64,000 nt of DNA, taken from positions 62,001 to 126,000 of the forward strand of contig JAJFLQ010000048.1 of NCBI GenBank assembly GCA_021772615.1, read 5' to 3'. How positions within the stretch are numbered: position 1 is the first letter of the stretch; each line of letters begins with the position of its first letter. This DNA comes from Verrucomicrobiota bacterium (GTDB lineage: Bacteria > Verrucomicrobiota > Lentisphaeria > JABSQK01 > JAJFLO01). The notes below the pieces were generated by a model. It worked only from the letters and a program-made list of their open reading frames with translations. It ran no database searches and had not been told where the DNA came from. Below are positions 17,820 through 26,767 of the stretch, piece after piece. The position numbers and the translations under genes are program-made.

Positions 17820-19373
17820 ATGAAAAAAGAATTACACATAGTGGTCGCACCAGAGGTCGGGGCGGACACGACCGCACTACGGGCGAAAGTCGCTCGCCAG
17901 CTGGGCGTCACCGTCCAGGAGCTAACGCATGTTGAAATCCTGAGGCGGTCCATCGACGCCCGGCGCAGACCGATCCGCCTGCAGTTGATGGTTTGTGCCT
18001 ACGTCGGCTGCCGTTACGAAGAAACTTCCATCTCCCTTCCCGACTACCATGAAGTCGGTGGGGCCGAGCCGGTTATCATCGTCGGTTCAGGCCCGGCCGG
18101 ATTATTCGCCGCCCTGCGCTGTCTGGAACGCGGCTACATGCCCATTGTGCTGGAACGCGGCAAGGACGTCCGCGAACGGATCAAGGACCTCAAAGCCATC
18201 AACACCAAGCATGTTGTCAACGAAGACTCGAACTATTGTTTTGGTGAAGGTGGCGCCGGCACCTACTCAGACGGCAAGCTGTACACACGCTCGCGCAAGC
18301 GCGGCGATGTCGGCGCGGTACTCCAGACCCTGGTCGGTTTCGGCGCTACACGGCAGATTCTGGTCGATGCGCACCCCCATATCGGTACGAATAAATTGCC
18401 TCCGATCATCAAAGCCATGCGTGAACGCATCCTGGCTAAGGGCGGGGAATGCCATTTCAACACACGGGTCACTGAGTTGCTCATTGACGATGGTGTAATT
18501 CGTGGTGTCAAGACGGCGAGTGGCGAGCGGTTGAAGGCGAGCAGGGTGATCCTCGCTACGGGGCACTCTGCCCGCGATGTTTTTGAAATGCTGTATCGGC
18601 AGGGCATCCCAATCGAACCCAAGCCAATCGCCGTAGGGGTGCGGGTAGAGCATGCGCAGTGTTTGATCGATCAGATTCAATACAAACTCTCGGAACGTGG
18701 GCCGCATCTGCCACCGTCATCTTACAGCATTGCGAAGCAGATTCAGGGCCGCGGCGTGTATGCGTTCTGCATGTGTCCGGGCGGCGTCATCGCGCCGTGC
18801 GCTACGGCGCCGGGTGAAATCGTCACTAACGGTTGGTCGTCCGCAAGTCGATCACGATCCACGGCCAACTCGGGGATCGTTGTCGAGCTGCGTCCGGAGG
18901 ACTTCGCCACTTTTTCGGATCGTGGTCCGCTGGCCGTCATGGCCTTTCAGCAAGTCATCGAACGAATGGCATGGAAGTTGGGTGGGGAAACGCAGGCGGC
19001 GCCGGCTCAACGGCTGTGCGACTTCATTCACGGCGTTCTCTCTACGGACCTGCCTCGAACCTCATATTCGCCCGGCATCACGTCGGTCGAGCTGGAGAAG
19101 GTCTTGCCGGCGGCTATTCACGGCATCCTGCAGGCAGGGTTTAGAGAATTCGGAAAAACCATGCGCGGCTACCTTACCAATGATGCCGTCGTTCACGCGC
19201 CGGAGACACGGACATCATCACCGGTGCGCGTTCCGCGCGATCCCGACACATTGCAACATATCGCTGTACGAGGTTTTTACCCCTGCGGCGAAGGCGCGGG
19301 CTATGCCGGCGGCATCGTATCCGCAGCCATCGACGGCATCAGGTGTGCGGACAAAGCCACAACATCGGAGTAA
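17820..19373 (+). CDS. FAD-dependent dehydrogenase of the COG2509 family
   Basis: 517 aa. The N-terminal 80 residues form a small alpha-beta domain (RRSIDARRRPIRLQLMV), then a Rossmann FAD site at about 83: VIIVGSGPAGLFAALRCLERG. The signatures CFGEGGAGTYSDGKLYTR, GHSARDVFEML, CMCPGGVIAPC and PCGEGAGYAGGIVSAAIDG near the C-terminus are those of COG2509, a conserved flavoprotein family with no settled substrate. Monocistronic as far as can be seen, with no clear Shine-Dalgarno sequence before the ATG. Confidence 0.9.
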   Translation: MKKELHIVVAPEVGADTTALRAKVARQLGVTVQELTHVEILRRSIDARRRPIRLQLMVCAYVGCRYEETSISLPDYHEVGGAEPVIIVGSGPAGLFAALRCLERGYMPIVLERGKDVRERIKDLKAINTKHVVNEDSNYCFGEGGAGTYSDGKLYTRSRKRGDVGAVLQTLVGFGATRQILVDAHPHIGTNKLPPIIKAMRERILAKGGECHFNTRVTELLIDDGVIRGVKTASGERLKASRVILATGHSARDVFEMLYRQGIPIEPKPIAVGVRVEHAQCLIDQIQYKLSERGPHLPPSSYSIAKQIQGRGVYAFCMCPGGVIAPCATAPGEIVTNGWSSASRSRSTANSGIVVELRPEDFATFSDRGPLAVMAFQQVIERMAWKLGGETQAAPAQRLCDFIHGVLSTDLPRTSYSPGITSVELEKVLPAAIHGILQAGFREFGKTMRGYLTNDAVVHAPETRTSSPVRVPRDPDTLQHIAVRGFYPCGEGAGYAGGIVSAAIDGIRCADKATTSE

Positions 19374-19739
19374 TTCGGGAATTGCGGGCAACGGAATATC
19401 TCGTAATCAAGAATCCCGGATGGCGGATGTCCCTGGCCGCCGTTCACTCCAGGCATTCATCGAAATATAGGATATAGCGAAAACTCAATTGCGGCAGATA
19501 CATGGGGCGTGATTAACGACGTGCAGAAGCTTCCGGTACATGACATCATTTTGATTCACGGCGACCGTCATAGATTTGCCATCAGCCTTTCCAGTACCCC
19601 ATCACCCAAGCTGGACACCTACTTTCACACCAGTGGAAACCCGCTGTGGGCTACTACATCCCGAAACCTCAGCCCGCGCGTGAAATCGCAGATATGGGTT
19701 GTACATGACGCTTACGTCTAACGCTTGATAACCGTTTTT
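19374..19739. other. Intergenic region between convergent genes, 366 bp
   Basis: Only a 70-codon open frame (19509-19721, GTG start) is present, with no recognisable features or ribosome site, so I do not call it. No terminator-like hairpin with a T-run was found. Confidence 0.5.
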
Positions 19740-20501
19740 CTATTGGAGCATCGCTCGACGTTGCCAATTGAGAGAGACGCCAATCTTCTTTGAAAAACTT
19801 CCGTCCCAATCCGGTTCGAAACCATGTTCACGAAGGCAATCGCAAACCTCGCGGGCGATGGCTAGGGCGTTCCTCTCATAGACCTCTGGAGCAACGCTCG
19901 AATCATCGGGTGACAACCATCCGTATGCAAGATAGACGGAAATGTGGGTACCGTCTGCGAGCGTATCGGCCATGTTCTGATCTATAAAGAAGGCGTAACC
20001 ACGAACGCGATCTCGAAAACCAGGGTGACGCCGTTCGATCTCTTCGATGCGATCGGGAAGTTCGCCTCCGGTACACGTGTCGCAGCAGGGTGAGGCCAGC
20101 CACAGAAGAATGCCGCGACCTCTCAAGGTCGCTTCGACGCTATCGAGGCGATCACTATCGGTCTCATGCGCCCACTCTACCTGCTCTGCGGCATGCCTGG
20201 TAACGGCCTTTTCAAGCTCGCCTGTTGCGAATCTGACAAACGTCTCCGACTCATTCTCCGGACATTCATTCTGGATATAGACCTCACGGCAGATTTGAAT
20301 GATGTTCTCGTGGTTATTTTTTGCCAGTCGAACCTCGCCCAAAACGAGCTTTCGAAGGGCATCACGGAGATCCTCTCGCGTCGTGTCGTTCCAAGTGGCG
20401 TCTTCACTCATTGCGTTTGGAAGTGTCGGAGATTTCGAACTATCGCAGCTCACAGTGAGCGCTGCCAAAACGATCGGAAGGCACCGGAAGACAAATTTCA
20501 T
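19740..20501 (-). CDS. DUF6891-family lipoprotein
   Basis: 253 aa starting at the internal ATG that gives a lipoprotein signal (MKFVFRCLPIVLAALTVSC, lipobox LTVSC), so probably membrane-anchored outside the cytoplasm. The body follows the DUF6891 pattern: ETDSDRLDSVEATLRGRGI, PCCDTCTGGEL, VRGYAFFIDQNMADTLADG, VYLAYGWL, REVCDCLREHGFEPDWDGS and LNWQRR. The CCxxC cluster is the family's conserved cysteine site. Function is unknown. DUF6891 proteins I recall are cytosolic; a lipoprotein version is unusual. A REP-like repeat pair lies just upstream of the gene. Confidence 0.75.
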   Translation of the reverse strand: MKFVFRCLPIVLAALTVSCDSSKSPTLPNAMSEDATWNDTTREDLRDALRKLVLGEVRLAKNNHENIIQICREVYIQNECPENESETFVRFATGELEKAVTRHAAEQVEWAHETDSDRLDSVEATLRGRGILLWLASPCCDTCTGGELPDRIEEIERRHPGFRDRVRGYAFFIDQNMADTLADGTHISVYLAYGWLSPDDSSVAPEVYERNALAIAREVCDCLREHGFEPDWDGSFSKKIGVSLNWQRRAMLQ

Positions 20502-20604
20502 TCTTCGGTTGACATACACGATCAGTCGGTCACATGTAGCGGAGCGGAACGGGACTTGACCACATCCGTTTGTTGGGATGTATTTATATCCGTATTGACG
20601 TTCT

Positions 20605-20690
20605 ACGCTGGAGTTCACAGATTTATCTGTGGCCCTTTATGTTTCTTTGACGTTGCGCGAGAAAAGCCACAACTGACGTTGTGAACTTCC
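20605..20690. repeat. REP-like inverted pair
   Basis: The forward copy GGAGTTC plus hairpin 20616-20631 (CACAGAT-TT-ATCTGTG) and the inverted copy with hairpin 20668-20683 (own strand CACAAC-GTCA-GTTGTG, head GGAAGTTC) belong to the RAYT-associated family at 8.7-11 kb. The stems are longer by one pair or changed on both sides, keeping complementarity. It lies upstream of the DUF6891 lipoprotein gene. Confidence 0.82.
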
Positions 20691-20782
20691 ATGAGAAGAA
20701 CGCAAGAAACTATCGATACACGCCGTTCACCGTCTTGCGAGACTACGGCAAAGCGAAATAACAAGGGCCCCGAGTTCATACG

Positions 20783-21121
20783 TTACACCACATCCTTGGA
20801 ACCTGCTGCGAGCCGGGCGCTGTAGAATCCGCGGATCTGAGCGGTGTGGAAACCAATCACATCGAGCCTGTGTCGCAAGGCATTGAGGTCGTAATACCCG
20901 GCCGGTACGGCGACCGTGATGCGGTCGTCACCGGGAAAGACGAACCACACCGGCGGCGTGTCAAGGAAGTCGAGAATTTCGGCCTTGACGGTCTTGATGC
21001 CGATATCTGTGATGGGCTCCCCCAGGCAGACTTCTATGGTGTCTGCGTAGTCGCCGAGGCGGGAGGCGCTGGTGTTGCGAAATATTTGCTCGTAATGCGG
21101 TCTTCCGTAACGATCGTACAT
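20783..21121 (-). CDS. Small protein of unknown function
   Basis: 112 aa, not recognised. Starts 18 bp after the Ser/Thr kinase gene with AGAGGA well placed before the ATG, so it is probably the last gene of that operon. It has no signal peptide or membrane segment. The middle, TPPVWFVFPGDDRITVAVPAG, looks like paired beta strands, followed by a helix (LNALRHRLDVIGF). Its position suggests a modulator or substrate of the kinase, which is inference only. Confidence 0.6.
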   Translation of the reverse strand: MYDRYGRPHYEQIFRNTSASRLGDYADTIEVCLGEPITDIGIKTVKAEILDFLDTPPVWFVFPGDDRITVAVPAGYYDLNALRHRLDVIGFHTAQIRGFYSARLAAGSKDVV

Positions 21122-21139
21122 GGTTTTCCTCTCGTTCTG

Positions 21140-23278
21140 TCAGACCCTGCTGAGTTCTGTGGCTAACTCATGCACGGTCTGGAAGCGTTCGCCGCGATCC
21201 TTGGCCAACGCCTTGTTGATCAGCGCCTCAAGTGCCGGCGGCGCATCCGGCCGCAGCGACAACAGTGCCGGCGGCGGTTGTTGACGGTGTTTCTGAGCGA
21301 GTTCCCACAAGGACTTTGCCGTAAATGGCAACTGACCGCTGAACATATAGAACAGGATCACGCCCAACGAGTAGATATCGGTGCGCACGTCCACCTCTTT
21401 TTCGTCGAACTGCTCGGGCGACATAAAATTCGGCGTACCGACGAGGGCAGACTTTCCGTACGCGCCTGACGGCTCTGATGCGTCATCGGCTTTTTGCTCG
21501 ATATTAATCGCGATGCCAAAGTCCATGATCTTGAGGATACCGCGGTTGCTGATCATCATATTCTGAGGCTTGAGATCGCGGTGGATCACGCCTTCCTCGT
21601 GAGCAGCGCTGATGGCCGAGCACATCTGCCGCGCAAAACGAACGCCCAAACGGATATCGAGTGTGCCCTTTTTCTTGATCAAATGGCTGAGATCCTTGCC
21701 GTTTACATATTCCATGGAGATATAGTGCGCGCCGTCGTAGGTACCGAAATCGTGGGTACGGAGAACATTCTTGTGCGTAATGCGGCGCGCGAGACGAATC
21801 TCCTGCTTGAATTGCTCGAGCACTGCTCCGGATATCTCAGAACGGGTAATAAATTTGAGCGCGACAGCCTCGTTCAGGTCCGTGTCGTTGGCGAGATAGA
21901 CCAGGCCGGCGGCGCCTTGCCCCAGGACCGTGTGGATGCGATAGCGATCGGCAACGAGCTTGCCGGGCTTGAATTCGCCTGAACGCTGCGTCTGCGGTGC
22001 GTCCTCGACCATCGTGCGTTCATCTTCCGGGTAGTCGGTTGCGGCCACGTCAGTATCGATGTCAGTCGGGGCATCGGCAGCAACGGCAAAGTCGTCAATG
22101 TCCTCCGAGATTTCGGCAAGGTAATTTTCCAGTTCCGCTTTCTCCTTAAGCTCCTGCCCCATCTCGTACATCGCTTCGTAGAGGACGCCGACTTCGTCAC
22201 CGCGATTTACCGGCGTGGGATCCGGATAGTGGCCATCCTGAATCGACTTTGCTACCGAGACCAGGCCGATAATTGGTTTGCTGATATGGCGGGCGATCCC
22301 GTAAGAAATGATGCTGGTGACAACGAGGCCGATCATGACAACCATGAGTACGCGGCGCTTGATATTCTCGAAGGGGCGCAGAAGCTCCGTCCGCGAACGC
22401 AGACCGGCCACATATCCGATGGGACTTCCGGAACGCGTGGTGAGCGGCCGCAACAGTGTGCGAAACGTCTCCTCGCCCAAAACGATATCGCCTTCGATCA
22501 CGGCGTTGTCCCGGGACAGTCGCTGCCACATGGTCGGATTGGTATGGAAATACTGCTGCAGCCGGCCGGAGTTGTCGCGAATTGTCGTGCAGATTTCAGT
22601 TGGCGGTTTGACTACGGTCCCGTTCTGTTCCGGTTGAAACGAATAAAATGCGATATCACTGCCGGTGAGGCTCTTGATCTCGGAGGCGAGCGAGTCGGAC
22701 AGGCGATAGGCGAGACCGATCGCGCCGCGAACAATGTCCGGAGCGGCGTTGTCGAAGACCGGCACGACCACGAGCTGAAGCAGTTCGTCGCCGCGTTTCA
22801 TAATTCCCATGTCTCGTTCGCCGGCGAGCGCGGACTGAAACAATTGGCGCCGATCGACGAAGATGCCGATATCTTCCGGCTGATCCGAGCGTGCGAGGAT
22901 CTCACCCACATCGTTCGTGAAGATGAGCACATCGAAATTCAGTGATTTTTCGAACTCACTGCACTGATCCTGGAGACTGCTCGATTCCTCGGCGTAGATG
23001 AGCGGCAGCAAACGCCCGTCACGCGCCAGGTTTCCGGCTGTCTCCTCAATGCTCTTGTATCTGCTGTCAAGACGGGTCTCGACAATCTGGTCCAACTCGC
23101 TGAAGGACTTTTCGATACTGGTATTGGCGGCATCCTCCGCCTGGACGCCGACGTTGTAAATGATAAACAGCATCAGCAAGCCGAACGACACGAGCACCAG
23201 CAGAAACAACTTTGACGTGAGCCCGAAGCGTACTTTGCGCCGGACGTGGCTTCCGGTATCTGACTTAGTAGAATTCAT
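21140..23278 (-). CDS. Transmembrane sensor Ser/Thr protein kinase
   Basis: 712 aa from the ATG that overlaps the end of the upstream gene. Order: transmembrane helix (about 20-42), a periplasmic sensor of about 270 residues that looks like a double-Cache domain, a second helix (VLMVVMIGLVVTSIISYGIA), a HAMP segment (ISKPIIGLVSVAKSI), a linker, then a Hanks-type kinase. Kinase motifs: GQGAAGLVYLA (P-loop), ALKF lysine, HRDLKPQNMM catalytic loop, DFGIAI and GTPNFMSPEQ. The sensor end is that of a chemoreceptor or histidine kinase, but the output is a eukaryote-type kinase. The cupredoxin lipoprotein gene just upstream, overlapping by 14 bp, may act with it. Confidence 0.92.
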   Translation of the reverse strand: MNSTKSDTGSHVRRKVRFGLTSKLFLLVLVSFGLLMLFIIYNVGVQAEDAANTSIEKSFSELDQIVETRLDSRYKSIEETAGNLARDGRLLPLIYAEESSSLQDQCSEFEKSLNFDVLIFTNDVGEILARSDQPEDIGIFVDRRQLFQSALAGERDMGIMKRGDELLQLVVVPVFDNAAPDIVRGAIGLAYRLSDSLASEIKSLTGSDIAFYSFQPEQNGTVVKPPTEICTTIRDNSGRLQQYFHTNPTMWQRLSRDNAVIEGDIVLGEETFRTLLRPLTTRSGSPIGYVAGLRSRTELLRPFENIKRRVLMVVMIGLVVTSIISYGIARHISKPIIGLVSVAKSIQDGHYPDPTPVNRGDEVGVLYEAMYEMGQELKEKAELENYLAEISEDIDDFAVAADAPTDIDTDVAATDYPEDERTMVEDAPQTQRSGEFKPGKLVADRYRIHTVLGQGAAGLVYLANDTDLNEAVALKFITRSEISGAVLEQFKQEIRLARRITHKNVLRTHDFGTYDGAHYISMEYVNGKDLSHLIKKKGTLDIRLGVRFARQMCSAISAAHEEGVIHRDLKPQNMMISNRGILKIMDFGIAINIEQKADDASEPSGAYGKSALVGTPNFMSPEQFDEKEVDVRTDIYSLGVILFYMFSGQLPFTAKSLWELAQKHRQQPPPALLSLRPDAPPALEALINKALAKDRGERFQTVHELATELSRV

Positions 23279-24569
23279 CTTGCGACTTCTTGTACCTCTT
23301 GCCGTGCTTGTTGCGGTGTTGCTTGCGCTTATAGCGCGAGCCGTCGATTTCCAAATTGGCTGCCGCAGTCTGTCCCGAGAGAACCTCAACCTCGGCCTCA
23401 GCTTCGCCCCGTACACTCCAGGCCTTGAGTGTATACTTGCCCGGCGGCAGGCCGCTCAGGTCAAACTCTCCGCCCGCATCCGTGACCGCGCCCCACTTGT
23501 GTGCGCTCGCCATGATGAAACAGGCCATGTCCGGATGAATGTTGCAGTACACCTTGACGACGCCGGGGTGTGCGAAGGTGTGCGTAGGCTCGGTGCCGCG
23601 GCCGTAGGTGCCAAGATCGAATTTATTGTTTCCGGTGAGGGAAAATACATTGTGCTGGAACGCATCGAGGTTCTTGAATCTTACCGTGTCGCCGACGCGG
23701 ATGAGAAGAAATTTCGGGCGGAACTTTTTGTCTGACATTTCGACGTTATGAGTCGTTGAGCCCCCGCCGGCAACCAACGCCATGGCCGAGTCCATTGGTT
23801 CCGCCACGACAAAAACGTCATCTGAGCCGGTCGCTCGTTCGGTAACAAGGGCCACGGATCCGCGGATACTGCCAACCTGCAACGTCGGCAGTGCGGTGGC
23901 CGGCTGGCGGGGAGCGGGGACTATCGCTGCCGCCATTTCCGCCGCTGCCTGAGCTGCGGCTGCGGCACGTTGTCTATCCTCCGCTTCGCGGCGCACGCGT
24001 TCCTCTTCGGCTCTTGCTGCGGCACGCCGCCGCGCCTCTGCAGCCTCGATTTCAGCCTGGCGCCGCGCTTCTTCGGCGCGGCGGTGTTCGTCCGCCGCCC
24101 GTGTAGCCGCAGCTTCGGCCGCTGCCTTGGCCTCGGCGGCGGCTCTGGCCGCTGCTTCGGCCTTGGCTTTTGCCGCTGCCTGTGCGGCAACTTCCGCCCG
24201 CTCCATCTCGGCTTTCGCTTCAGCCGCCACCTTTGCCGCTTTGGTAGCGACCGCACGACGCGCGTCGGCCTCTGCTGCCGCTGCCTCATCGGCCCGCGCC
24301 GCCGCCTCCGCCGCTGCACGCTTAATGGCGGCCTGCTGGTCGATGGCGGCATCCGTCATGGCCTGCCTGGTGACCACTGGCACTGCCGCAGAACTCGGTG
24401 ACGATTGGCTGGTAGATGTTGTCTTACAACCGCCCGAAATGATCATGGTCATGGATGCCGCCGCCACGCTGGCGCACACGACAACCGCACTGCGGGTATG
24501 ATGCGCGGCCTGACGGCGACGGCGTGTGTCCTTCGTCTGTGACAGAATTGCTTTCCCGAGCATGTTCAT
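23265..24569 (-). CDS. Lipoprotein with Ala-rich coiled coil and cupredoxin domain
   Basis: 434 aa, AGGAGGGG before the ATG. A membrane segment at about 27-45 ends in ISGGC, a plausible lipobox. Residues about 70-220 are an Ala/Glu/Arg-rich coiled coil like that of TolA. A plastocyanin-like domain follows, with FQHNVFS, then VYCNIHPDMACFIM, giving the His-Cys-His-Met set of a type 1 copper site. The end (DAGGEFDLSGLPPGKYTLKAW) is a carboxypeptidase-regulatory-like beta domain, with a basic KRKQHRNKHGKRYKK tail. Probably an envelope copper/electron protein reaching across the periplasm; its gene overlaps the sensor kinase gene. Confidence 0.87.
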   Translation of the reverse strand: MNMLGKAILSQTKDTRRRRQAAHHTRSAVVVCASVAAASMTMIISGGCKTTSTSQSSPSSAAVPVVTRQAMTDAAIDQQAAIKRAAAEAAARADEAAAAEADARRAVATKAAKVAAEAKAEMERAEVAAQAAAKAKAEAAARAAAEAKAAAEAAATRAADEHRRAEEARRQAEIEAAEARRRAAARAEEERVRREAEDRQRAAAAAQAAAEMAAAIVPAPRQPATALPTLQVGSIRGSVALVTERATGSDDVFVVAEPMDSAMALVAGGGSTTHNVEMSDKKFRPKFLLIRVGDTVRFKNLDAFQHNVFSLTGNNKFDLGTYGRGTEPTHTFAHPGVVKVYCNIHPDMACFIMASAHKWGAVTDAGGEFDLSGLPPGKYTLKAWSVRGEAEAEVEVLSGQTAAANLEIDGSRYKRKQHRNKHGKRYKKSQDEFY

Positions 24570-24611
24570 TCGCCCCTCCTGTTTTCCGGATTATCGGTAA
24601 TTTGACGGTTG

Positions 24612-24642
24612 CGGAGGTCATAATTGCAGATTATGACCTCCG
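24612..24642. repeat. 13-bp perfect inverted repeat
   Basis: Arm CGGAGGTCATAAT (24612-24624), loop TGCAG, inverse arm 24630-24642. It lies between the porin stop and the cupredoxin gene start, both leftward. There is no T-run on either side, so it may be an operator or RNA processing hairpin rather than a terminator. Confidence 0.6.
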
Positions 24643-24739
24643 GGTTCCAGCGGTTATGCTGCACTATTCAGTCGATATTCATCCATTCCCAATCTGCATA
24701 CGTCTCTGATGTACAGTATGCATGCGTGCACGCATCAGG

Positions 24740-26095
24740 CTAAAACGACTGGGCAATCGTAAGATACCAGAAATTGGTGTCGTCACGATTCGGAAACGCG
24801 TCGATCGCATCTTCGATGAAGTACTTGGTGAAGCAGGTTGTGATCCGCGTCTGCGTTCGCGCCAGTTCGTAGGTTGCGAACAATGCGACATTCTGGCCGA
24901 GGTGGTTTGACCGCGTCTTACTGCCCCAGACGAGATTGTTGCCGTCAAAGGAGTAAATGCCGCCGGCACGATCGAATTTGTACATGTCGAACCAGCTGAG
25001 ACGAACGAAAAACGGACGATCCTTGATCGGATTCAACGTGACGCCGACGCCGTATTCCTTGAGATTGATGTACGGTGCGAAATCCGTCGATTGCCGATCC
25101 AGGTGGCCGGCGGGCGCAAACGCCAGGTAATTGTCCTCAGGGCTGCGTCCGCCCGATGCCACGTTGTAAGACGTAAAAAGCCTGATCTGGCTCCAATGGC
25201 CCGGCATGGGGTACCAGGACAGAAATCCGTGGGATGCATACCCATCGCTGTCGCCGACCTGCTGAATACCGTCGACATCCACGTCGATGCGGTCCCAGGC
25301 GCGTTTGGCGCGAACGCCGATCGAATATACTTCTGCATCGCTTACGCCGTTCTTGCGATCGTGGTCTTTGAAAAACGTATAGTGTTCCAGTCGCCAGGCG
25401 GACACGTTGCGGGCGATGTGGTAACCGCCGACGAGATTATCCGGTTCGACATTGTCATCATTCGACTCGAATACCTCGTAGCCGCCGAATAACGACGCCT
25501 CGATGTGTTCTCCAGTATAATCGTAACGTACAAGGTCGTAACTGATCGTATTGTTGAACCAGGAATTCGTGCCGATCACCAGGCGCGACCCGTAATCGAG
25601 TTCCTGTCGTCCAAGGACAAGACGATTGACCGAATCATCGTACTCGATAAACAGCTGTTGAAAATGCGGTTTGGCTTCGTAACGCCGCTGACCGTCGATC
25701 TTGCCGTTGGACTCAACCGTAGCAAACTCGACCTCGGCAAAGCCGCGCCACATTTCTGTAAACTGCGCATCAACATGAAGTTTAAGATTGGTGAGGAGGT
25801 AGTCATCGTTGTAACCGTCGCGCCATGCGCTTGATCGCGGTCCAAGCGGATTGCCGCTGTCGGGCACGATATCGCCGTTTCGCCACCGCTCGTAGCGGAG
25901 ACGCAGGGTCCCGCCGAATGACCACTCCGTATTCGACAGATCGCCGCTTTCGTTCCGGGCGCCCGTATCCGTCGAACCATACGCGCCGCCATCCGCCGTG
26001 TCGTACTCCGCCGCCGCAACAGTTGCCGCGGTGGCGACACACGCCGCCAACATGTAGACCCGCACGTCAAATACTCTTACCATCCAATTCGTCAT
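24740..26095 (-). CDS. Alginate-export-type outer membrane porin
   Basis: 451 aa. A signal sequence of about 29 residues ends near VAAAEYD. The remainder alternates short amphipathic strands (GTLRLRYERW, FRQLFIEYDD-like, LVLGRQELDYGSRLVIG) and ends in FWYLTIAQSF, an aromatic C-terminus typical of outer membrane barrels. GRQELDYG is a recurrent motif of the alginate export (AlgE-like) family. It probably exports or admits an anionic or small solute; the substrate is unknown. AGGAGG lies directly before the ATG, and the gene starts 36 bp after the YceI gene. Confidence 0.83.
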   Translation of the reverse strand: MTNWMVRVFDVRVYMLAACVATAATVAAAEYDTADGGAYGSTDTGARNESGDLSNTEWSFGGTLRLRYERWRNGDIVPDSGNPLGPRSSAWRDGYNDDYLLTNLKLHVDAQFTEMWRGFAEVEFATVESNGKIDGQRRYEAKPHFQQLFIEYDDSVNRLVLGRQELDYGSRLVIGTNSWFNNTISYDLVRYDYTGEHIEASLFGGYEVFESNDDNVEPDNLVGGYHIARNVSAWRLEHYTFFKDHDRKNGVSDAEVYSIGVRAKRAWDRIDVDVDGIQQVGDSDGYASHGFLSWYPMPGHWSQIRLFTSYNVASGGRSPEDNYLAFAPAGHLDRQSTDFAPYINLKEYGVGVTLNPIKDRPFFVRLSWFDMYKFDRAGGIYSFDGNNLVWGSKTRSNHLGQNVALFATYELARTQTRITTCFTKYFIEDAIDAFPNRDDTNFWYLTIAQSF

Positions 26096-26131
26096 AATCC
26101 TCCTCTGATCGATATCTTCCTTGAATTCAAC

Positions 26132-26719
26132 CTATTCTTCCGCAATCGCTTCCAGATTGATGGAAATCTCGATTTCGTCGCCGACCATCAGTCCGCCGGA
26201 CTCCAGGACCTGATTCCATGTCAACCCGAAATCCGCACGGCTGATCGTGGTCGACGCCTCAAAACCTACACGCCGATTGCCCCATGGATCGGTTATCGGG
26301 CCCTTGAGCTGGTACCAGAGTACGACCCGGCGGGTCACATCGCGAATCGTCAATTTTCCGATCATTGCGTTTTTGCCGAATCGACGACGCACCCTGGTGC
26401 TTTCAAATGTCATCTCCGGAAATGCCTCGACACTCAGAAAATCCGCGCTGCGAAGATGGTCGTCCCGCGCCTGAATTTCCGTATTGATGCTGGCGGTCTT
26501 TATCACCGCGCGCGCTGCGGTGAGGCGGCCGCGATCGTTGATGACCAGCTCGCCCTCGTGCTCCTTGAACTTGCCGTTTACTTTGTTGATGACCATGTGC
26601 GTCACCGCAAAACCGATGTCGGTATGGTTCGGGTCCAGGGTAAACGTGTCGTCCGCAGTGCCGGCGTGTGAAAGCAGTGTCGCCGCCGTGAACAGATACA
26701 GGGAGAAACGTGGAGTCAT
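26132..26719 (-). CDS. YceI-family periplasmic lipid-binding protein
   Basis: 195 aa with a signal peptide cleaved near TAD (residue 22-23). The body matches YceI: FTLDPNHTDIGFAVTHMVINKVNGKFK, then DDHLRSADFLSVEAFPEMTF and LTIRDVTRRVVL, an eight-stranded lipocalin-like barrel that binds isoprenoid or amide lipids. GAAGGAG precedes the ATG. It sits between nadA and the porin gene in one leftward run, 48 bp after nadA. Confidence 0.92.
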   Translation of the reverse strand: MTPRFSLYLFTAATLLSHAGTADDTFTLDPNHTDIGFAVTHMVINKVNGKFKEHEGELVINDRGRLTAARAVIKTASINTEIQARDDHLRSADFLSVEAFPEMTFESTRVRRRFGKNAMIGKLTIRDVTRRVVLWYQLKGPITDPWGNRRVGFEASTTISRADFGLTWNQVLESGGLMVGDEIEISINLEAIAEE

Positions 26720-26767
26720 GATATCACTCTCCTTCTAACGGGTTAAGACCGACAACGTCAATGACTG

